Position numbers and translations under genes: made by a program
Notes under the pieces: generated by a model
What the model was told of the DNA's origin: nothing
What the model saw: only the letters and a program-made list of their open reading frames with translations
Databases searched by the model: none
Source of the DNA: Ornithodoros turicata
Taxonomy: Eukaryota > Arthropoda > Arachnida > Ixodida > Argasidae
Assembly (NCBI RefSeq): GCF_037126465.1
Contig: NC_088201.1
Span: 124,694,324 to 124,758,323 of the forward strand
Reading direction: 5' to 3'
DNA: 64,000 bases
Shown: positions 12,501-27,500 of the stretch, piece after piece
Layout: the number at the start of each line of letters is the position of its first letter
Position numbering within the stretch: the first letter of the stretch is position 1

Positions 12501-15500
12501 TGGCCCCTATTTTGTTGAAACCGGGAGGCGGGACCTATTTCGTACTCATTATGTCATACATAATACATACAAATCAGGGACGATAACGTTGTCATTCGGG
12601 ATGATGCTGGCTAGGGGCGTGCTATGAGGTGAAACTGGTGAATTGTGCCCCTTAACGCGCTAAGACACTGCACCGCTTAGTCATCCAGCCGATTGCTCTC
12701 CTTCTCCGATTATAGCTCCATATCGAGTACCATTTGTCCAGGAGTGTATCTGAGTAACATTTTAGAATAGATATAGATATGAAAGGACGTTTCTACCTTC
12801 AGTATAGTTCTTAGGACTCATGGCCCTTAAAGGAGTACAGAGGGCCATCCAAAAAAAATTTCAGATTAAGACATCTGATGAAAGTGTGTGTGTCATTATA
12901 CCGAACAGCGCGAAAGGTTTTGATGTGTGCAATCTGTTTCCCAGAAAAAAACTCACATAAACATAGCTCCCCGCGTTCACTCTTAACTCGCCACTCCAGC
13001 TATAACGAGGATGAGGAGGTATGATGCCACGTCACCGATGACGGTATAAGGAGACTTCGTTCTGGTTCGCCGGTCAGTGGGGGTCAGCGCCTTGTCCCTT
13101 TGCCGCCGTAAACCTGTTTTGCAAGTTCTCCCGGAGAATTGGGGATAGAAGGAGCGGCCGAAGCATTACCAAGCAAGGAGAAAGGCTTTATCAGAACCCC
13201 GAACAGCCGAGTAGCAGAGGACAGCGGAGTAGCAGGCAGCATTTCTCTGGGCCAATCAGCGAGCGTTCTCCTTATAGCGTCAGCGCGAGGTTCCAGGCAG
13301 ATCACAGGCTGGTACTGCTCTTCATCACCGTTGCGCACGGTCGCTTTTTGCGGCGTATTTTAAATTCAATTTCTCCGATAATTATGACTCTGTGGTGTAA
13401 ATTACTTCGCATGGTGCATCTTACTGGTCTACTTAACAGTTTTATAGGAAGAAAACTGGGTGTTAAAAATGACTTCTGTGCTACTTTAAGGGCTGCTTAT
13501 ACTCTAACGGCAGACAGCGTAGCTTGTGCAGCGTGCCAGCGTCATGACACGTGTGCTTGTGCCCGAGCCCGCTGATTGACTCTGCACGTTCTCTGCCGCT
13601 CCAGTATAAACACGACGGGAGTCGTAATCGTCGTTGCGCTCGCTTGCTCGTCGAAGTTACGCCTGAGTATGAACAGCCATTTACTATGTCCACTAGGCAC
13701 TCTCAATCAAAACTTCCGGCAACTTAGATTTGCAACCTGGTGATACGGCCGGTGTTTGGGGTGGAGCCTGATAGTTGATTGGTTTACCGTAGCTCCACTC
13801 CTTTGTGCTAATTACTTGGCTCCGCCCCTTCACGCTGATGGGCCCATGCTAAGCCTACTGATCTTTGATTGATTCACCATAGCTCTGCCCTTTATGCTAA
13901 TTACTTGGCTCTACCCACTTCATGCTGATTGGTGCATGCTGATCGCTGAGCTCCAGTGATTGATCCATTCTAAGCCCTCAGATTGGCCCCTACCGATTGG
14001 CCCTCGCTGGCCCATTCTAAGCCCACTGATCGGCCGACTAGGCCAGCTGAACATAGCCTTCACCACTGCCCTGCCCCTCGTTCTAAGCTCGCTGAACTTA
14101 ACCTTCACTAGCGCTCGCCAGATGGCAGCGACTCGACTGCGGCTTTATCTCATACGTCCAAACTTACCTCTTTACTAGGTCCGCCCACTTCGCGTTGATT
14201 GGTCCATTCTAAGCTTACTGACTTCTAAGCCGGTCCACGCTAAGCCTACTGATCACTCTACCAGACTTTCTAAACGCTCTAATTGGTCGCTACCGATTGG
14301 CCCTCACTGGCCCGTTCTAAGCCCACTGACACCAGATGGCACAACTCTTTTTTAGCTCTGTCTACTTCACGCTAATTGGTCCATTCTAAGCCTACTGATT
14401 GGCCCTTTACACCGTTTGGTCAATTCTAAGCCTACCGATTGGTCCATTCTAAGCCTACCGATGGCTTGTCCTGATTGGTCCACGCTACTTACCTCGTGGC
14501 ACAACTCTTTACTGGCTCCACCCACTTCGCATTGATTGGTCCATTCTAAGCCTACTGACTTCTAAGCAGGTCCACGCTAAGCCTACTGATCACTCTACCA
14601 GACTTTCTAAACGCTCTAATTGGCCGCTACCGATTGGCCCTCGCTGGCCCGTTCTAAGCCCGCTGATACCAGATGGCGCAACTCTTCACCATCTCTGCCT
14701 GCTTACCTATGCTGCCTTACTTGCTTACTACCTTACTTACTACCTACCTTACTTACTACCTTACTACCTCATGCTGGTTCTAAGCCTACTGACTTCTAAG
14801 CCGAACAACGCTAAGCCTACTGATTGTCGCTTCACACTGAAGCCTACTGATGGCTGGCCCTGATTGGTCCACGCTAAGCCTACTGAACAGTGATTTGCTA
14901 GCCCGCATTTGTCGCTCCTAAACAACAATGCACTGTAAAAAAAAGACGTATTTTTCTTATACCGTCGTCTGTAAACTTCCACGGACGACCGCCCGTCTGC
15001 TACGATAACGGCATAACAGGCCGTTGCTTACAGATTTAGATTATGACCCGTTCTATTTATGGAACAGAGCCCGTCGTTTTAATGCGGATTCGTGCGTAAT
15101 CTTGTAGCACGGAGATGCGCCCATTTTCCAAAGAGAAGTCATCACCCGTAATCGCGCCTGTGCACGCGTCACTGCTCCCACGTCGAGCATCGAGACGCAT
15201 TTTTGAAAGAGAGCGTCCGTTGTGATTGCGAAAGAGCCACGCTTAGGATACGGATCAGAATAATCGACAATTTTGGTGGCTCTCCGGGAAAACAAGGTAA
15301 GCAGATGCATGGACTGACATTATTGACTACATTATGCTTATCACTGCCCAACCAGAATGGAAAGTTTGTTGAACAGGGGCTCGAAAACGCGGCACGCCGT
15401 CAACTTGCTATTTCGGCACCCCTTCAATTAAATTAATGTCCTTTCCTTTGTCATTCTTGGCATTGTGTCTTATTGTAAGTGCGACAAGCCTTGCCGTTGC

Positions 15501-18500
15501 GTCAGTTTTGTCGATGTGGACGCAAAGATGAAAGCAAGGTTGAACGATTGCCGGGGCAAAGTATATGTAGCGTCTGAGTGAATTGGCTTGCACTGTGTTT
15601 GCTACATCGAACATTCCTTTTACGTACGGGAACACTGTTCTACAGAACTTGCTTTCGCCTTGGACAGGGTTGGACGCGTAAAACAATGAGGACTGCGTGG
15701 GGGCTTACTGCTGAGGAATTCATTGCTTGAAGCTGGAGCAAATTAATTGCGCAAAAAATGACGTTCATGTGTTTCTTGTGCCGGAAGCATTTTCGGAAGC
15801 TCGGCGACTACTTCCTTTCCTTTCCTTTCCACCTGCCTCTTTTTTTTCGTAATAAACATATCCCCCCCCCCCCCCAACACCAACGTATCACGTCAGCGTC
15901 GTCAACGGCGTACGGTGCCCGTACGAAGCCCGTGCCCGCCGGCCCTTGCCCGTACCCTTCGCTTGCTTCTCATATCAGCAGGCTTCACAAGGAACACGGG
16001 CGGACAGAGACCGACAGTGACATAATAACATGCCCTCTCTCGTGTGCGACGACAGTGACGTCGCAGAAAATCGTCAGCCGTCTTTTCGGTCAGCCGATCG
16101 ACGAATGTCAGTGATAACGTTGGAGGGAAATTCCAAAATGTTCCTGATTAAATGTCTTTAATTACCGGTGGAGATATATTCAGCAAAAATTGCTTCTTCA
16201 TTGTCGTAGAGCATGTCATCTTATTTGAAGCTGTACGGACATTTCTTGATGCTGCCCTACTGCTGTTCATTGCATACTACACACTAAACATGGAATACCC
16301 ATCCGAAGTCATCACCACACTAGAGTTCATCGAGCAGTAAGTGTTTCAATTCATAATGATTAACATTACCTGTCCTGCGCGATACAGCCAGATCAACATG
16401 CACTTATGCAAGCTTGTCTTTCTGACTTATGTAAAACAGAACTTGCAGACTTATGTGAAACGAAACGGATGAAAAACTGTATTCGATTAAACATTCAGTC
16501 TTACAAAAAATGCATATCAACTTCTGCATTTTTAGTAAGACAGACTGTTTAATCGAATACAGTTTTTCATCCCTTTTGCTTTACCTTGTTCAGTATATTT
16601 ACCCAAATTGCATGCACATAAAACATAATACAGACTGAGTCACAACCTTGCAGAAAAAAGAAAAAACAACAAAGAAACACCAGGAAATGAAACCACCAGC
16701 AGTAAACATCTGCTCGTTCGGTCAGGCTGCGGTAGTGGGAGTATCAGTATGTCTGCGGGCTTTGAATTTTAATTATATTCTTTTCTTTTTTTGCTTTTTT
16801 GCAGGCACATCATGAACATCACCCAGCAATGGGGTGCCAAGTACAAGAGGAAGAACGAGAACAAGAAGGCACTAAAACTTGTCGACCTCATAAGCCGGTA
16901 GCCGCACCACAGCTGTTTCATCAACATTTCAAGACTTCGCAGCTCAAGGAGCCAAAAACATTTAACGCAAGTGTATGTTGCTGAGCTTTGAATAAATAGT
17001 ATGTCGTTCTACCAAAATGTAGTTCAAACTTGTCCTCATTTGCTTGCAGTATTAGCTTATGCTATTATCAGGCAAATACCAGCAACAAAGAACAAAACAA
17101 TTTGAATAGCTGGTCTTTGCAGCAGTTACTCGTAGCTATAGCTCAAACAATGCGGAGCATGGATGTAGGGCAGGTGCAGTATACGAGTTGTAATAAAGAG
17201 AACACCCGCCTGGCTGGGACGAAACAAACGAACTCTCCGTAAATAAACAGAGAACCCGTAATAGCGGAGCGAATCATCGTCCGTAGAAACACAAGCCACC
17301 TGTGAAGTGAAAAGCGGACCTTTTCCATTAAATTCGCGCCTTATTGTAAACTAAAAGGTGGAGCATTCTCCGTAAGAACATGAGCAACGTTAAAAATGAA
17401 GAACGGAGGAGAGGACTGTAAAATACCGGTATTCCGTGACCTGTAAAGTGCGCAAATCTATTGCATAATCATATCCGCAAGAACGGCCGTTTTTCAACGA
17501 CTTTTTTTCGAACAGTGATGCAGCAGTAGTAGAGACATATGTCCTACAACGACGTCCTTTTTCTAATCCAATTCCAGGAATTCCTGTTCTAATCCAATTC
17601 TAAGCCAAAATCCACTTTTAAGCCAACACAATCCAGTTCTAAGCCGACCCAGTCCAGTTGGAATTCAATACAAGCCAATTCCAAGGCCATCTGATTGGTC
17701 GCCATTAGCTCCGCCCACTTCACGTTGGTTAGCCACCATGCTAAGCCTACTGATCACTGATTGGTTTACCGTAGCTCCACCCATTTATGCTAATTACTTG
17801 GCTCCCTTCACGCTGATTGGCCCACGCTAAACCTACTGATCCTTGATTGGTTCATCATAGTGCTGCCCCTTTATGCTAATTACTTTGGCTCCGCCCACTT
17901 CACACTGATTGGCGCACGCTGAGGCTCTATGCTAACTAGCCAGCTCCGCTGATTGGTCCGCGCTAAGCCTACTCACCCCGATTGCTCCTCTTCTCCACAG
18001 ACTTCTAAGCCCCACCCGATTGGCCCGCGCTATGCCCGCCACAATGGCTAGCAGGTCCTGATTGGCCCGCTGAACATAGCCTTCGTTAGCGCCCGCCCGC
18101 TCGGCAGCGACCCCGCTGTGGCTTTATCTCAGATGTCCAAACTTACCTCAACTGGCTTTACCCACTTCATGCTGATTGGTCCATTCTAAGCCTGCTGAGC
18201 ACTCTCCCAGCGCTCTGATTGGTCATCCCCAGTCTAAGCCTACCAATTGGCCCTCATTCCACTGGCAATAGGGGGCCAACTCTTTACTGGCTCCAACCGC
18301 TTCATGCTGATTGGCCCATTCTAAGCCTACTGACTTTTAAGCTGAACCACGCTAAGCCTGCTGATTGGGCCTTCACACCGAAGCCTACCGATGGCTTGCC
18401 CCTGATTGGTCCATGCTACTTACCTTGTGGCACAACTCTTTACTGGCTCCACACACTTCGTGCTGATTGGTCCTACTGATCCAGACTTCTAAGCCGAACC

Positions 18501-21500
18501 ACGCTAAGCCTACTGATTGGCCCTTCACACCGAAGCCTACCGATGGCTGGCCCCGATCGATCCACGCTAAGCCTACTGAACAGTGGTTGGCTAGCCTGAA
18601 TTTGTTGGCAGCCGCTTCAGACAAGACACACGACAAGTGTTGATTTCAACCTTTATTTGGTACAACAGCCTCCTGGTTCAGCTGCATCAGAGAGATCGTT
18701 AGTCCCTTGCGCTCATTGGTCACTCAGCTCCCTCGGTAGATGCCATCTGGCTCATCTCACTGCAAGTGGTCATTGGCCCATCTGACTACAGGCCTCTCAT
18801 TGGTCACTTATGTGTAGAGTGCCCTCACAGGCTCGAATTGGTCACTTCCACTCCTCGCTAGACCCGACTGCTACTCCCTCTAATCTCTAGATAAGATAAT
18901 ATAAGTTTAAATGTGTGATATTGGAAATTTTGCCATAAGATAGGTTTAGCCAGGGGGCTGGTAGGCTCCAACTGTTATCGGCCCATGCCTCCATCCGCGG
19001 CTGCTCACTGGTTCACAATGAAACTCTTTCACATGCTCTGACGGCGCCAAAGAAGGTTCCCTACACATACAATAGATGGCGCCAGTTGTATACTGTTTTT
19101 CCAAAGATGGACAGCTGCGACGCGGGTGTTGATAACGTCCATCCTAACTGCATTGGTCCTAACTCCTTTCTATCCGGCTGGTTCATACGTCTAGCAAGAG
19201 AGCCAGCATTAGAAGCCAAATCTGCTGCTGAACATTACAAAACATGAATAAAACAGCTTACATCAGTATGTCCGGTGCTGCCATCTGAAGTCACCCTCCT
19301 TCATGCTATCCATGCCCCCTCATAGCCACTGTTGCCTCGCGGTGCTAACGGTAAATTTTAAGGAAATGTTCGGGGTACGATGAACACATCTTAAAACACA
19401 CTCTACCCATCGCTCCACAGAACACGAGTAAAGTGGGCCTAACCATGTTATATGCATGCGTAGGGCGAAGCCCGCCTCTGGGAACAAGCTTTCGTTCTTG
19501 TGATAGTGTGCATTGCACTTCAACATCAAAATGTACTTCAGTGTTTATCAAGCAGAATGGAGAGGTAAAAACATAAATAATGCTATAGAGTGAAACGCGT
19601 TCATTCTTAAAAGCTGAAGAACGGATTTTGTCGCAGATAGCGTGCTTCGACAACAACAAAAAAAGTTTTCAATGTTTAATAAGCAGAGCGCCAAAAAAAA
19701 AGAAAAAAAGAAAACACTCATCGTGATGCCAAGCAGTGAAACCCACTAGCTCAGTACGCGTTCGGACTAAAAAGCTGAGCAGGAAGACGCACATGATAGA
19801 GAAACATGGAGAGTTGATGCTGTGTAGAGAAGCTCGTCTTAGAGAAAAACTATTTCAATATCGATTGAGCAGATCATCAAGAAACGGTGGAGTTACAGCT
19901 CTACCCTGTAGAGCTGTACCTGCAAGGAAGCTTAGGATCGTTTTGTTTCAGACAGTGTGCGTTGCTCTTGAACACAAGAGACTGATTAAATGTTTATCAA
20001 GCAGAATGGCGAAGCATAGTAATGGTGAAGTTCAAGATTGTTTCTCTCACTGACGCTCCAACGCTTAATAAACAAAGTGATCGAGTAGACTCATAGTGGT
20101 TGGTGCTATGCAGTGAAACTCTGCACGTACTCAATATTATAAAGAAGACTCAACCCAAGCTGAGTAGCAAGAAACACAATTTCAGATTGCTTTCAGAGCT
20201 CTCACGGAGGCATTCTGTGGAAACGTATCCAGCGTATATATCACGCGACACGCCTAGCACGCGTTCCTTCAAAACAGTACGCAAGATCACTATTAGACAG
20301 TAAGACGAATTAGAAATATAAGTTAAGGGTGATCACACAGATTCAAAATGATCATCACATTATAAGCAAGTTCATCTCTCAATAAATGTGTTCACTTTAA
20401 GAGTATCACAGTTACAAATATGACAGGTTTTACACCACATAGATTCACCGTGCGACACGAGCACCATACAGCACGCAATATCTGAAAGAAACGCGTGGAT
20501 AGCTCACGCGATTTTAGTCTCCCCATGTCCGCGTATATTGGAATTTTTCACCTGAGAGGCATGCACACACCGTTATCACGTAGCTATGAATACACACACA
20601 ATACAATTTTGAATGCGTAATCTGCGTATGATCGCGACGCACGGGCTCCACACGCGCCGATATAGACACATCAAACTATCGGGCACCTTCCAGGTTTACA
20701 AATCTACATCACACCCCACGTGTGCACCACAAACGTAGCCAGCGTACATTTCACGCGACACACCCCCGCGTTCGCACGAGCACTACTGAACAGTAGAAAC
20801 ACCATTAGAAATATAAATTTAGGATGATCACACAAAAACGCACTCAATCTTAAAAAGCAGACTCAACCCAAGTTGAGTATGAAGAAGCACCATGCAGCAA
20901 TATCTGAAATACGAATTTTCCGACGGCGCGTGGGCCGCTCACGTGACTCACCTGCCCATGCAGTTTTAGACAGTGTGCGTTCAACATAAGAAGTTATCTA
21001 AATCAAGCAAAATGATAGAGCACAGTGATGCTATGTGATAAGGCTCTCACTGACGCCGCAACGTTTATTAAACAATGCTACGCGGAGAAGCTTCGCACGT
21101 ACTCAATGTTAAAAAGAAAACTCAACCCAAGCTGAGTATGAAGAAACACAATTGCTCTCCGAGAACATTATGTGCAAACATAGCCAGCACACGCAACCTG
21201 ACTCGCACATGTACCTTCGAAACAGAGCGCAACTGGAAGCACCATTAGAAACATAAATTTAGGATAATCGCACGGCGTCGCATTATGAACAAGTTCATCT
21301 CATAAAAAAAAATATGGGCTCACCTTAAGAGCGTCACTGACGGGCACATGGATTCATAAACTAGCGGTACAGCAGGGCGCGAATTTCGGCCGCGTGGACA
21401 GCTCACGCGACTTTGGTCTGCCCATGTCGGCGTATATTGCAGTTTTAGATAGACGGCCTTCAACGTAAGCAATTAATTAAATCAAGCGGAATGACAAAAG

Positions 21501-24500
21501 CATAGTGATGCTATGTGGTGAGGCTCCAACGCTTATTAAACCGAAATTGATTGGTGCTATGCACGCCCGTACTCAACCCAAGCTGAGTATGAAGGAACAC
21601 AATTCCAGATTGCCTTGTAGCATATCGTCAGCATCGACAATGAGGAAATTAGCGCAGAGCGCGCGACCTGAAGCAACCTAGGCGATCCCGTCCAATAAAC
21701 CAGTTGTTGTTGTCACTCGGGCCGTTCACTTCATCCCTCTCGGGCTCCTGCATATTTGGTGACCCGGAACACCCGCCGATGTTCGGCACGAGCCCGCCTT
21801 CTGATCAGCCTTCCGCTACCCTTCCACCTCCTGGTATGGCCAGCTCTTCCTCTGTGCCACCCGTGGCACACGTCGCCGTGCGGCTTCCCCCTTTCTGGAC
21901 CTTCAACCCGAAGATCTGGTTTTTGCAAGCCGAAGCACAATTTCAGCTGGCAGGTATTACCACTCAGGCGACGCAGTACCGACACATTGTCGCTGTTCTG
22001 CCTCCAGACATCGCCTTGGAGGTAGGCGACATTCTATCCAGCCCACAGGCTGACAGCCCCTACGACCAGCTCAAAGACGCTATTCTCCAACGTACGACGG
22101 TGTCTGAGCGCAAGCGGCTGCAACAACTGCTCACAGCCGAGGAGTTAGGCGATCGGCGGCCTTCCCAGCTACTGAGGGCCATGCAAGCTCTGATTGGCGA
22201 CCGTGCAGCAACGTTCGACGACATGCGCTAAAATATCCATCCCCGACTTTCGGTATGCAAATAAGCCAAAACCGAAACCGCTGCGACCGGGAACGCGGGG
22301 AGTAGAGCGCTCATTTCACGTCAGAGGGCAACGTGATTTGGAGCAGTGGAGATAACTGGAGTGGGTGCCGCTCAGCTGGGCAGATAAACCCCTCTCCGAC
22401 CCAGATATGAGAATTATGGATATTGATTTACAAAAAGATGTGATGAGTAAAAAAAAATGTGTGCTTTCAATGATTCTAAGTACAACACCATGCTAGAACC
22501 CTCCCTTCGATAACTTGATGTTGGTGTTGGGGTCGTCGGCTTTCATCCGAGCTCTCGCTAGAGGTCGTCAAATGAAAACAACATGGACAAGCACCGAAAT
22601 AGCTCAAATAGCATTTGGGGTAATGTGAACTTCGTTCTAGTAGGCATCTTCGACCAATGTGTTCTTTTAATTTCAAAACTTCAGTGTGTATAGTACTGAG
22701 CTCTCGCAAGATGGCGTCAAATGAAAACAACATGGACAAGCAACGGAATACCTGAAATAACATTTGGATTAATGAGAACTTCGTTCTAGTAGGCATCTTA
22801 AACCAATGTGTTCTTTTAATTTCAAAACTTCAGTGTGTATTGTGCGGAGCTGCAATTGTGCGGAGCTGCTGTTCGCTGCTACGCGAACTCTTCATGCAAC
22901 GCTTGCCGCCGCAAGTTCAAATGATTTTGACCACAGCTTCAAGCCTTTCTCTTTCCGAGCTCGCACAGCACGCTGACAAAATCATGGAGGTCACAGGCCC
23001 TTCCGTCGCAGCTGTTTCTGCCGTTCCTCAGCCAGGCTCCCACCGCGCCTCTCCCTTCATCTTCGAGTCAGCAGCAAATCGAGGAGCTTCGCGTCGAAGT
23101 GCGGAACCTCTCCGGTATGGTCTCTGCCCTGTCTCGCCGCGCTCCCAGACGAAGGCCCCAACGGCCACGTTCCTCTAGCCGCTCACGTCGCCGCAGTGCC
23201 TCACCACAATTCCAACAGCTCTGGATTCTGCTGGTATCATGAGACCTTTGGCGATGCGGCTCGCAAGTGCCTGAAGCCTTGCGCATGGTCGGAAAACGCG
23301 GCCGGGCAACGCTGATGGCGACCTCCGTTGCTCCACAGTTTACCGAAAGTCGCCTCGTCCAAGACCGGCAATTAAGGATACGTTTCCTCGTCCATACGGG
23401 AGCAGACCTCAGCGTTTTGCCAGCTTCCCCTGCTGACCGTTTTCGGAAACCCCTGTTTCACCTGCTGGCAGTCAATCACAGTGGCATACCGGTCTACCAA
23501 CAGAAGTCCCTTTCGCTAAAACTGGGCCTCCGGCGATCCTTTCGCTGGGTTTTTCTTGTGGCAGCAGTTAAGGACGCCATTCTTGGGGCAGACTTCCTGC
23601 ATCACTTTCGACTGACTGTGGACGTTTCTCGCCGCCTCCTCTGCGACTCTACCACGTCTCTCGCCGTTGCAGCGATACGTGCTTCTCCTCGTTTGCCGCT
23701 GTTTGGCTCGGCTCTAGCCCACCTAAAGTCTCCCTTCACCGTGCTGCTTGACCAATTCCCCTCCCTCTCGCGCTCTCCAGACTGGACGCGACCCGTGCAG
23801 CACGACGTGGTCCACCATATTCAAACCACGGGACCGCCTGTTTCAGCGAAGACACGGCCGCTGCCTCCGGAAAAGCTGTGCATCGCCAAGCAGGAATTCG
23901 AGCACATGCTCTCAATCGGCATCGCTCGCCCTTCTTCGAGTAGTGTGTCTTCAGCGCTCCACGTGGTCCCCAAGAAAACAGGCGACTGGAGACCATGTGG
24001 CGACTACCGCGCACTCAACCTAGCTACTGTGCCAGACCGATATCCTCTGCCCAGACTCCACGACTTTGCCGCCAATCAGCACGGGAAGAAGTTCTTTTCC
24101 AAGATAGATCTAATGAAGGCATATCATCAAATCCCCGTTGCATCAGAAGATATCCCTAAGACGGTTATCACCACCCCATTTGGTCTTTTTGAATTTCATC
24201 GTATGCCGTTTGGATTGCGGAACACCGCTCAAACGTTTCAAAGACTTATCGACAGCGTCCTTCGCGGCCTTCATTTCACCTTTGCCTACATCGACGACAT
24301 TTTGGTTGCCAGCTCGTCTCTTGAAGAGCATCTCGCGTACTTGCGTCTCGTTTTCACCCGCCTGACAGACCACGGTATTGTCATGAACACACAGAAATGC
24401 GAGTTCGGGCAATCGTCGCTGGAATTCCTCGGCCACATGCTCTCGAGTGACGGCATCGCGCCTCTTCCCGCCAAGGTCGAAGCGATCATGAAATACCCGA

Positions 24501-27500
24501 AGCCCCAATCTTTCCGCCAGCTCAGACGTTTCCTCGGGCTCATCAATTTCTATAGACGTTTTATTCCGCACTGCGCCCACATACTACGCCCGCTGGAGGA
24601 ACTCCTCCGCTGCGCCTGCCACGGTGCGCGTACTCTGACGTGGACCGAACCAGCCCGCCAGGCTTTCCAGGGTATCAAGACCAGTCTTTCTGACGCAACA
24701 CTCCTTCACCACCCTAAGCACGAAGCCCAAACAGTCCTAATGGTCGACGCCTCAGGAGTTGCAGTCAGCGCTGTTCTCCAGCAGAAAATCGATGACGTCT
24801 GTGCCCCATAGCGTTTTTCTCGAAGGCCCTCAAACCGGCAGAGGTCCAATACAGCACCTTCGGAAGAGAGCTCCTGGCAGCGTACCTGGCCGTACGCCAT
24901 TTTCGTTTCTTTCTCGAAGGCAGGAAGTTCACTCTCTTAACCGACCACAAGCCCCTGACTTTTGCCTTTCGATCTGCAAGCACCCGCTACTTCCCGCGGG
25001 AAACGCGCCATCTAGCTTGCCTTTCGGAGTTCTACACCAACATCGTGCATGTGAAGGGCTCAGACAATAGTCCCGCGGACGCACTCAGCCGCATCGACGC
25101 CATACACGGCACGACTTGTTCCTCCCAGGACATTGCTCGAGAGCAGCAAGCGGACGTCGAGCTCCAAAGCCTCCGGCAGTCTTCCTCCTCTCTATGCTTT
25201 GAAGATTTCGAAATTCCCGGTTCCTCTCTCCGTATCACATGCGACACATCTACAGGATCGTCGACAACGACCATTTGTGCCCTTGTCACTCAGTAGAATT
25301 GTCTTCGAGTCGCTGCACCGCCTCTCGCACCCAGGAATTCGCGCCTCACAAAAGCTCGTTGCTGAGCGTTTCGTATGGCCCAAAATGCACGCGGACATAC
25401 GAGCCTGGGTTGCTTCCTGTCCTGCTTGCCAGACCACCAAAGTCTTTCGCCACACCACAGCTCCCGTAGGACGTTTCGCCCCTCCCGACGCACGTTTCGA
25501 CGTGGTGCACTTGGACATTGTCGGGCCACTGCCACCTTGTCAAGGGTTTCGCTACCTACTGACGGCGGTTGACCGCTTCACGAGATGACCTGAAGCCACA
25601 CCAATGCCTGACGCCTCAGTGCGAACGGTCGCTTCCACCTTCCTTTCATCGTGGATCTCTCGGTTTGGTGTCCCATCTAAAATAGTCACCGACAGAGGCC
25701 GTCAGTTCAAAGCGCACCTTTTCGCCGCCTTCGCGACGCTCTTGGGGACATCTCGCAGCCGCACAACCGCCTACCACCCTGCTTGCAACGGCCTTGTAGA
25801 ACGGTTACACAGGCAGCTGGGTCATTCCACGGGGAATGGTCCAAGGTTGTCAATCGACCATCACCAATATTTTTTTTTTAAAATAGGGTGTGGTGGGGAC
25901 ACTGTCAGATTAATCGTACCGAATGTCCCAACTCGAAATATTGATTCCATGTGTTTTTAGAGCACCTCAGAGTTTGCGCCAAGCGAGAAAACCATACCAC
26001 AGGTTTTCGTCCTCTTTTCGCGCGTGCTTGCTTCTATATACGAACCAATGTGGTTTTTATGTCATCCGAGGATTATGCAGCATAAGTTAAGCAGGGCATG
26101 GGAAAGAACTCTCTCCCTCGCCCTCTAAAGTCGGGCCCAAATGTCGCCGTTTGTGCAACTTTTGTGATTTTATTCCGCGTTCCCTGCTTACCTTGTTGGA
26201 AAAGTAGGTACGGCTCCCTGTTTACTAGCACATGGGGAACGCTAACAAAAATTTTCGCATGTCTGGGATATACACTTGTTCTGTGAGAACCGTTGGAAAG
26301 AGACACACATCAAAACTTTGCATTTTACAGAAGAAGATTTCGGAATGTGGCAGACTACTTAAAAATCGCCAACCTACGTCATTCGATAGCACAATGCTTC
26401 AGCTACAACATATCAAAAATCTGGAAAATGACTTTTTGACAAAAGCGAGAAACGAATTTTTTTCTCGGCCATGGTTAGCTTGGCATTGGGCGCGGAGAAG
26501 CACCCCTCCAGGCACATTCTGGTCTGACCCGTTGTTAAGCAGAGACCCTTTAACAGGTTCGTTTTATATGCTTGGTACTACTGTCTTCCTGGGTTTTTCG
26601 GCGGTTCGTCTTTTGCTTACACCTGCGACGTGTATACTTCCGCGTCACACTAAAAGAGGCAAAAAAGTAAAACCACAAGGTGTCCTGCCCAAAACACGCC
26701 CTGTTGAAAATTAACGCTCAGCACCGCTATTGTTGTTCTTAGGCCCCTTGCATACCGGGAAAGCTTTCCTCTCAGAAGAAACCGCGATTCTGCCCTCAGA
26801 AATTGGTTCGAAGTGGTGAAACTTCCTTGTCCCAGGCAATGCAATGTAGCGGCTGTGTCTTTCGGCAAGGATGGTCCTTTCTGCTGCAACTTCCCACAGG
26901 CAATTTATGCTCAGCGCGTCCTTTGCCCACATATACAAGTCCCTTGGTGTTAGGATCTGCCCCTCCTGCGGCCGCTGGAGACTGGCTTTGGCAGCGAGCC
27001 TTTTAACAGGTCCTCCTACTCCGTCGCAGGGCCCCTTGCCGTGTGATGTTGCGTAGAAGTTCCAGCAAGCGCTCAGCGAAAGGACCATCCTTGTCGAAAG
27101 AAGTTTCACCACTTCGAACCAATTTCTGAGGGCAGAATCGCGTTTTCTTCTGAGGGGAAAGCTTTCCCAAGTCACAAGTGTAAGCAAAAGACGAACCGAC
27201 GAAAAACCCAGGAAGACAGTAGTACCAAGCATATAAAACGAACCTGTTAAAGGGTCTCTGCTTAACGACGCGTCAGAGCAGAATGTGCCTGGAAGGGTGC
27301 TTCTCCGCGCCCAATGACAAGCAAACCATGGCCGAGAAAAAAATTCATTTCTCGCTTTTGTCAAAAAGTAATTTTCCAGATTTTTGATATGTTGTAGCTG
27401 AAGCATTGTGCTACCGAATGACGTAGGTTGGCGATTTTTAAGTAGTCTGCCACATTCCGAAATCTTCTTCTGTAAAATGCAAAGTTTTGATGTGTGTCTC

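Noticed and set aside
19736..20053. 105-codon ORF in the second array
   Set aside because: Not conserved among the other repeat units, so it is a chance ORF.
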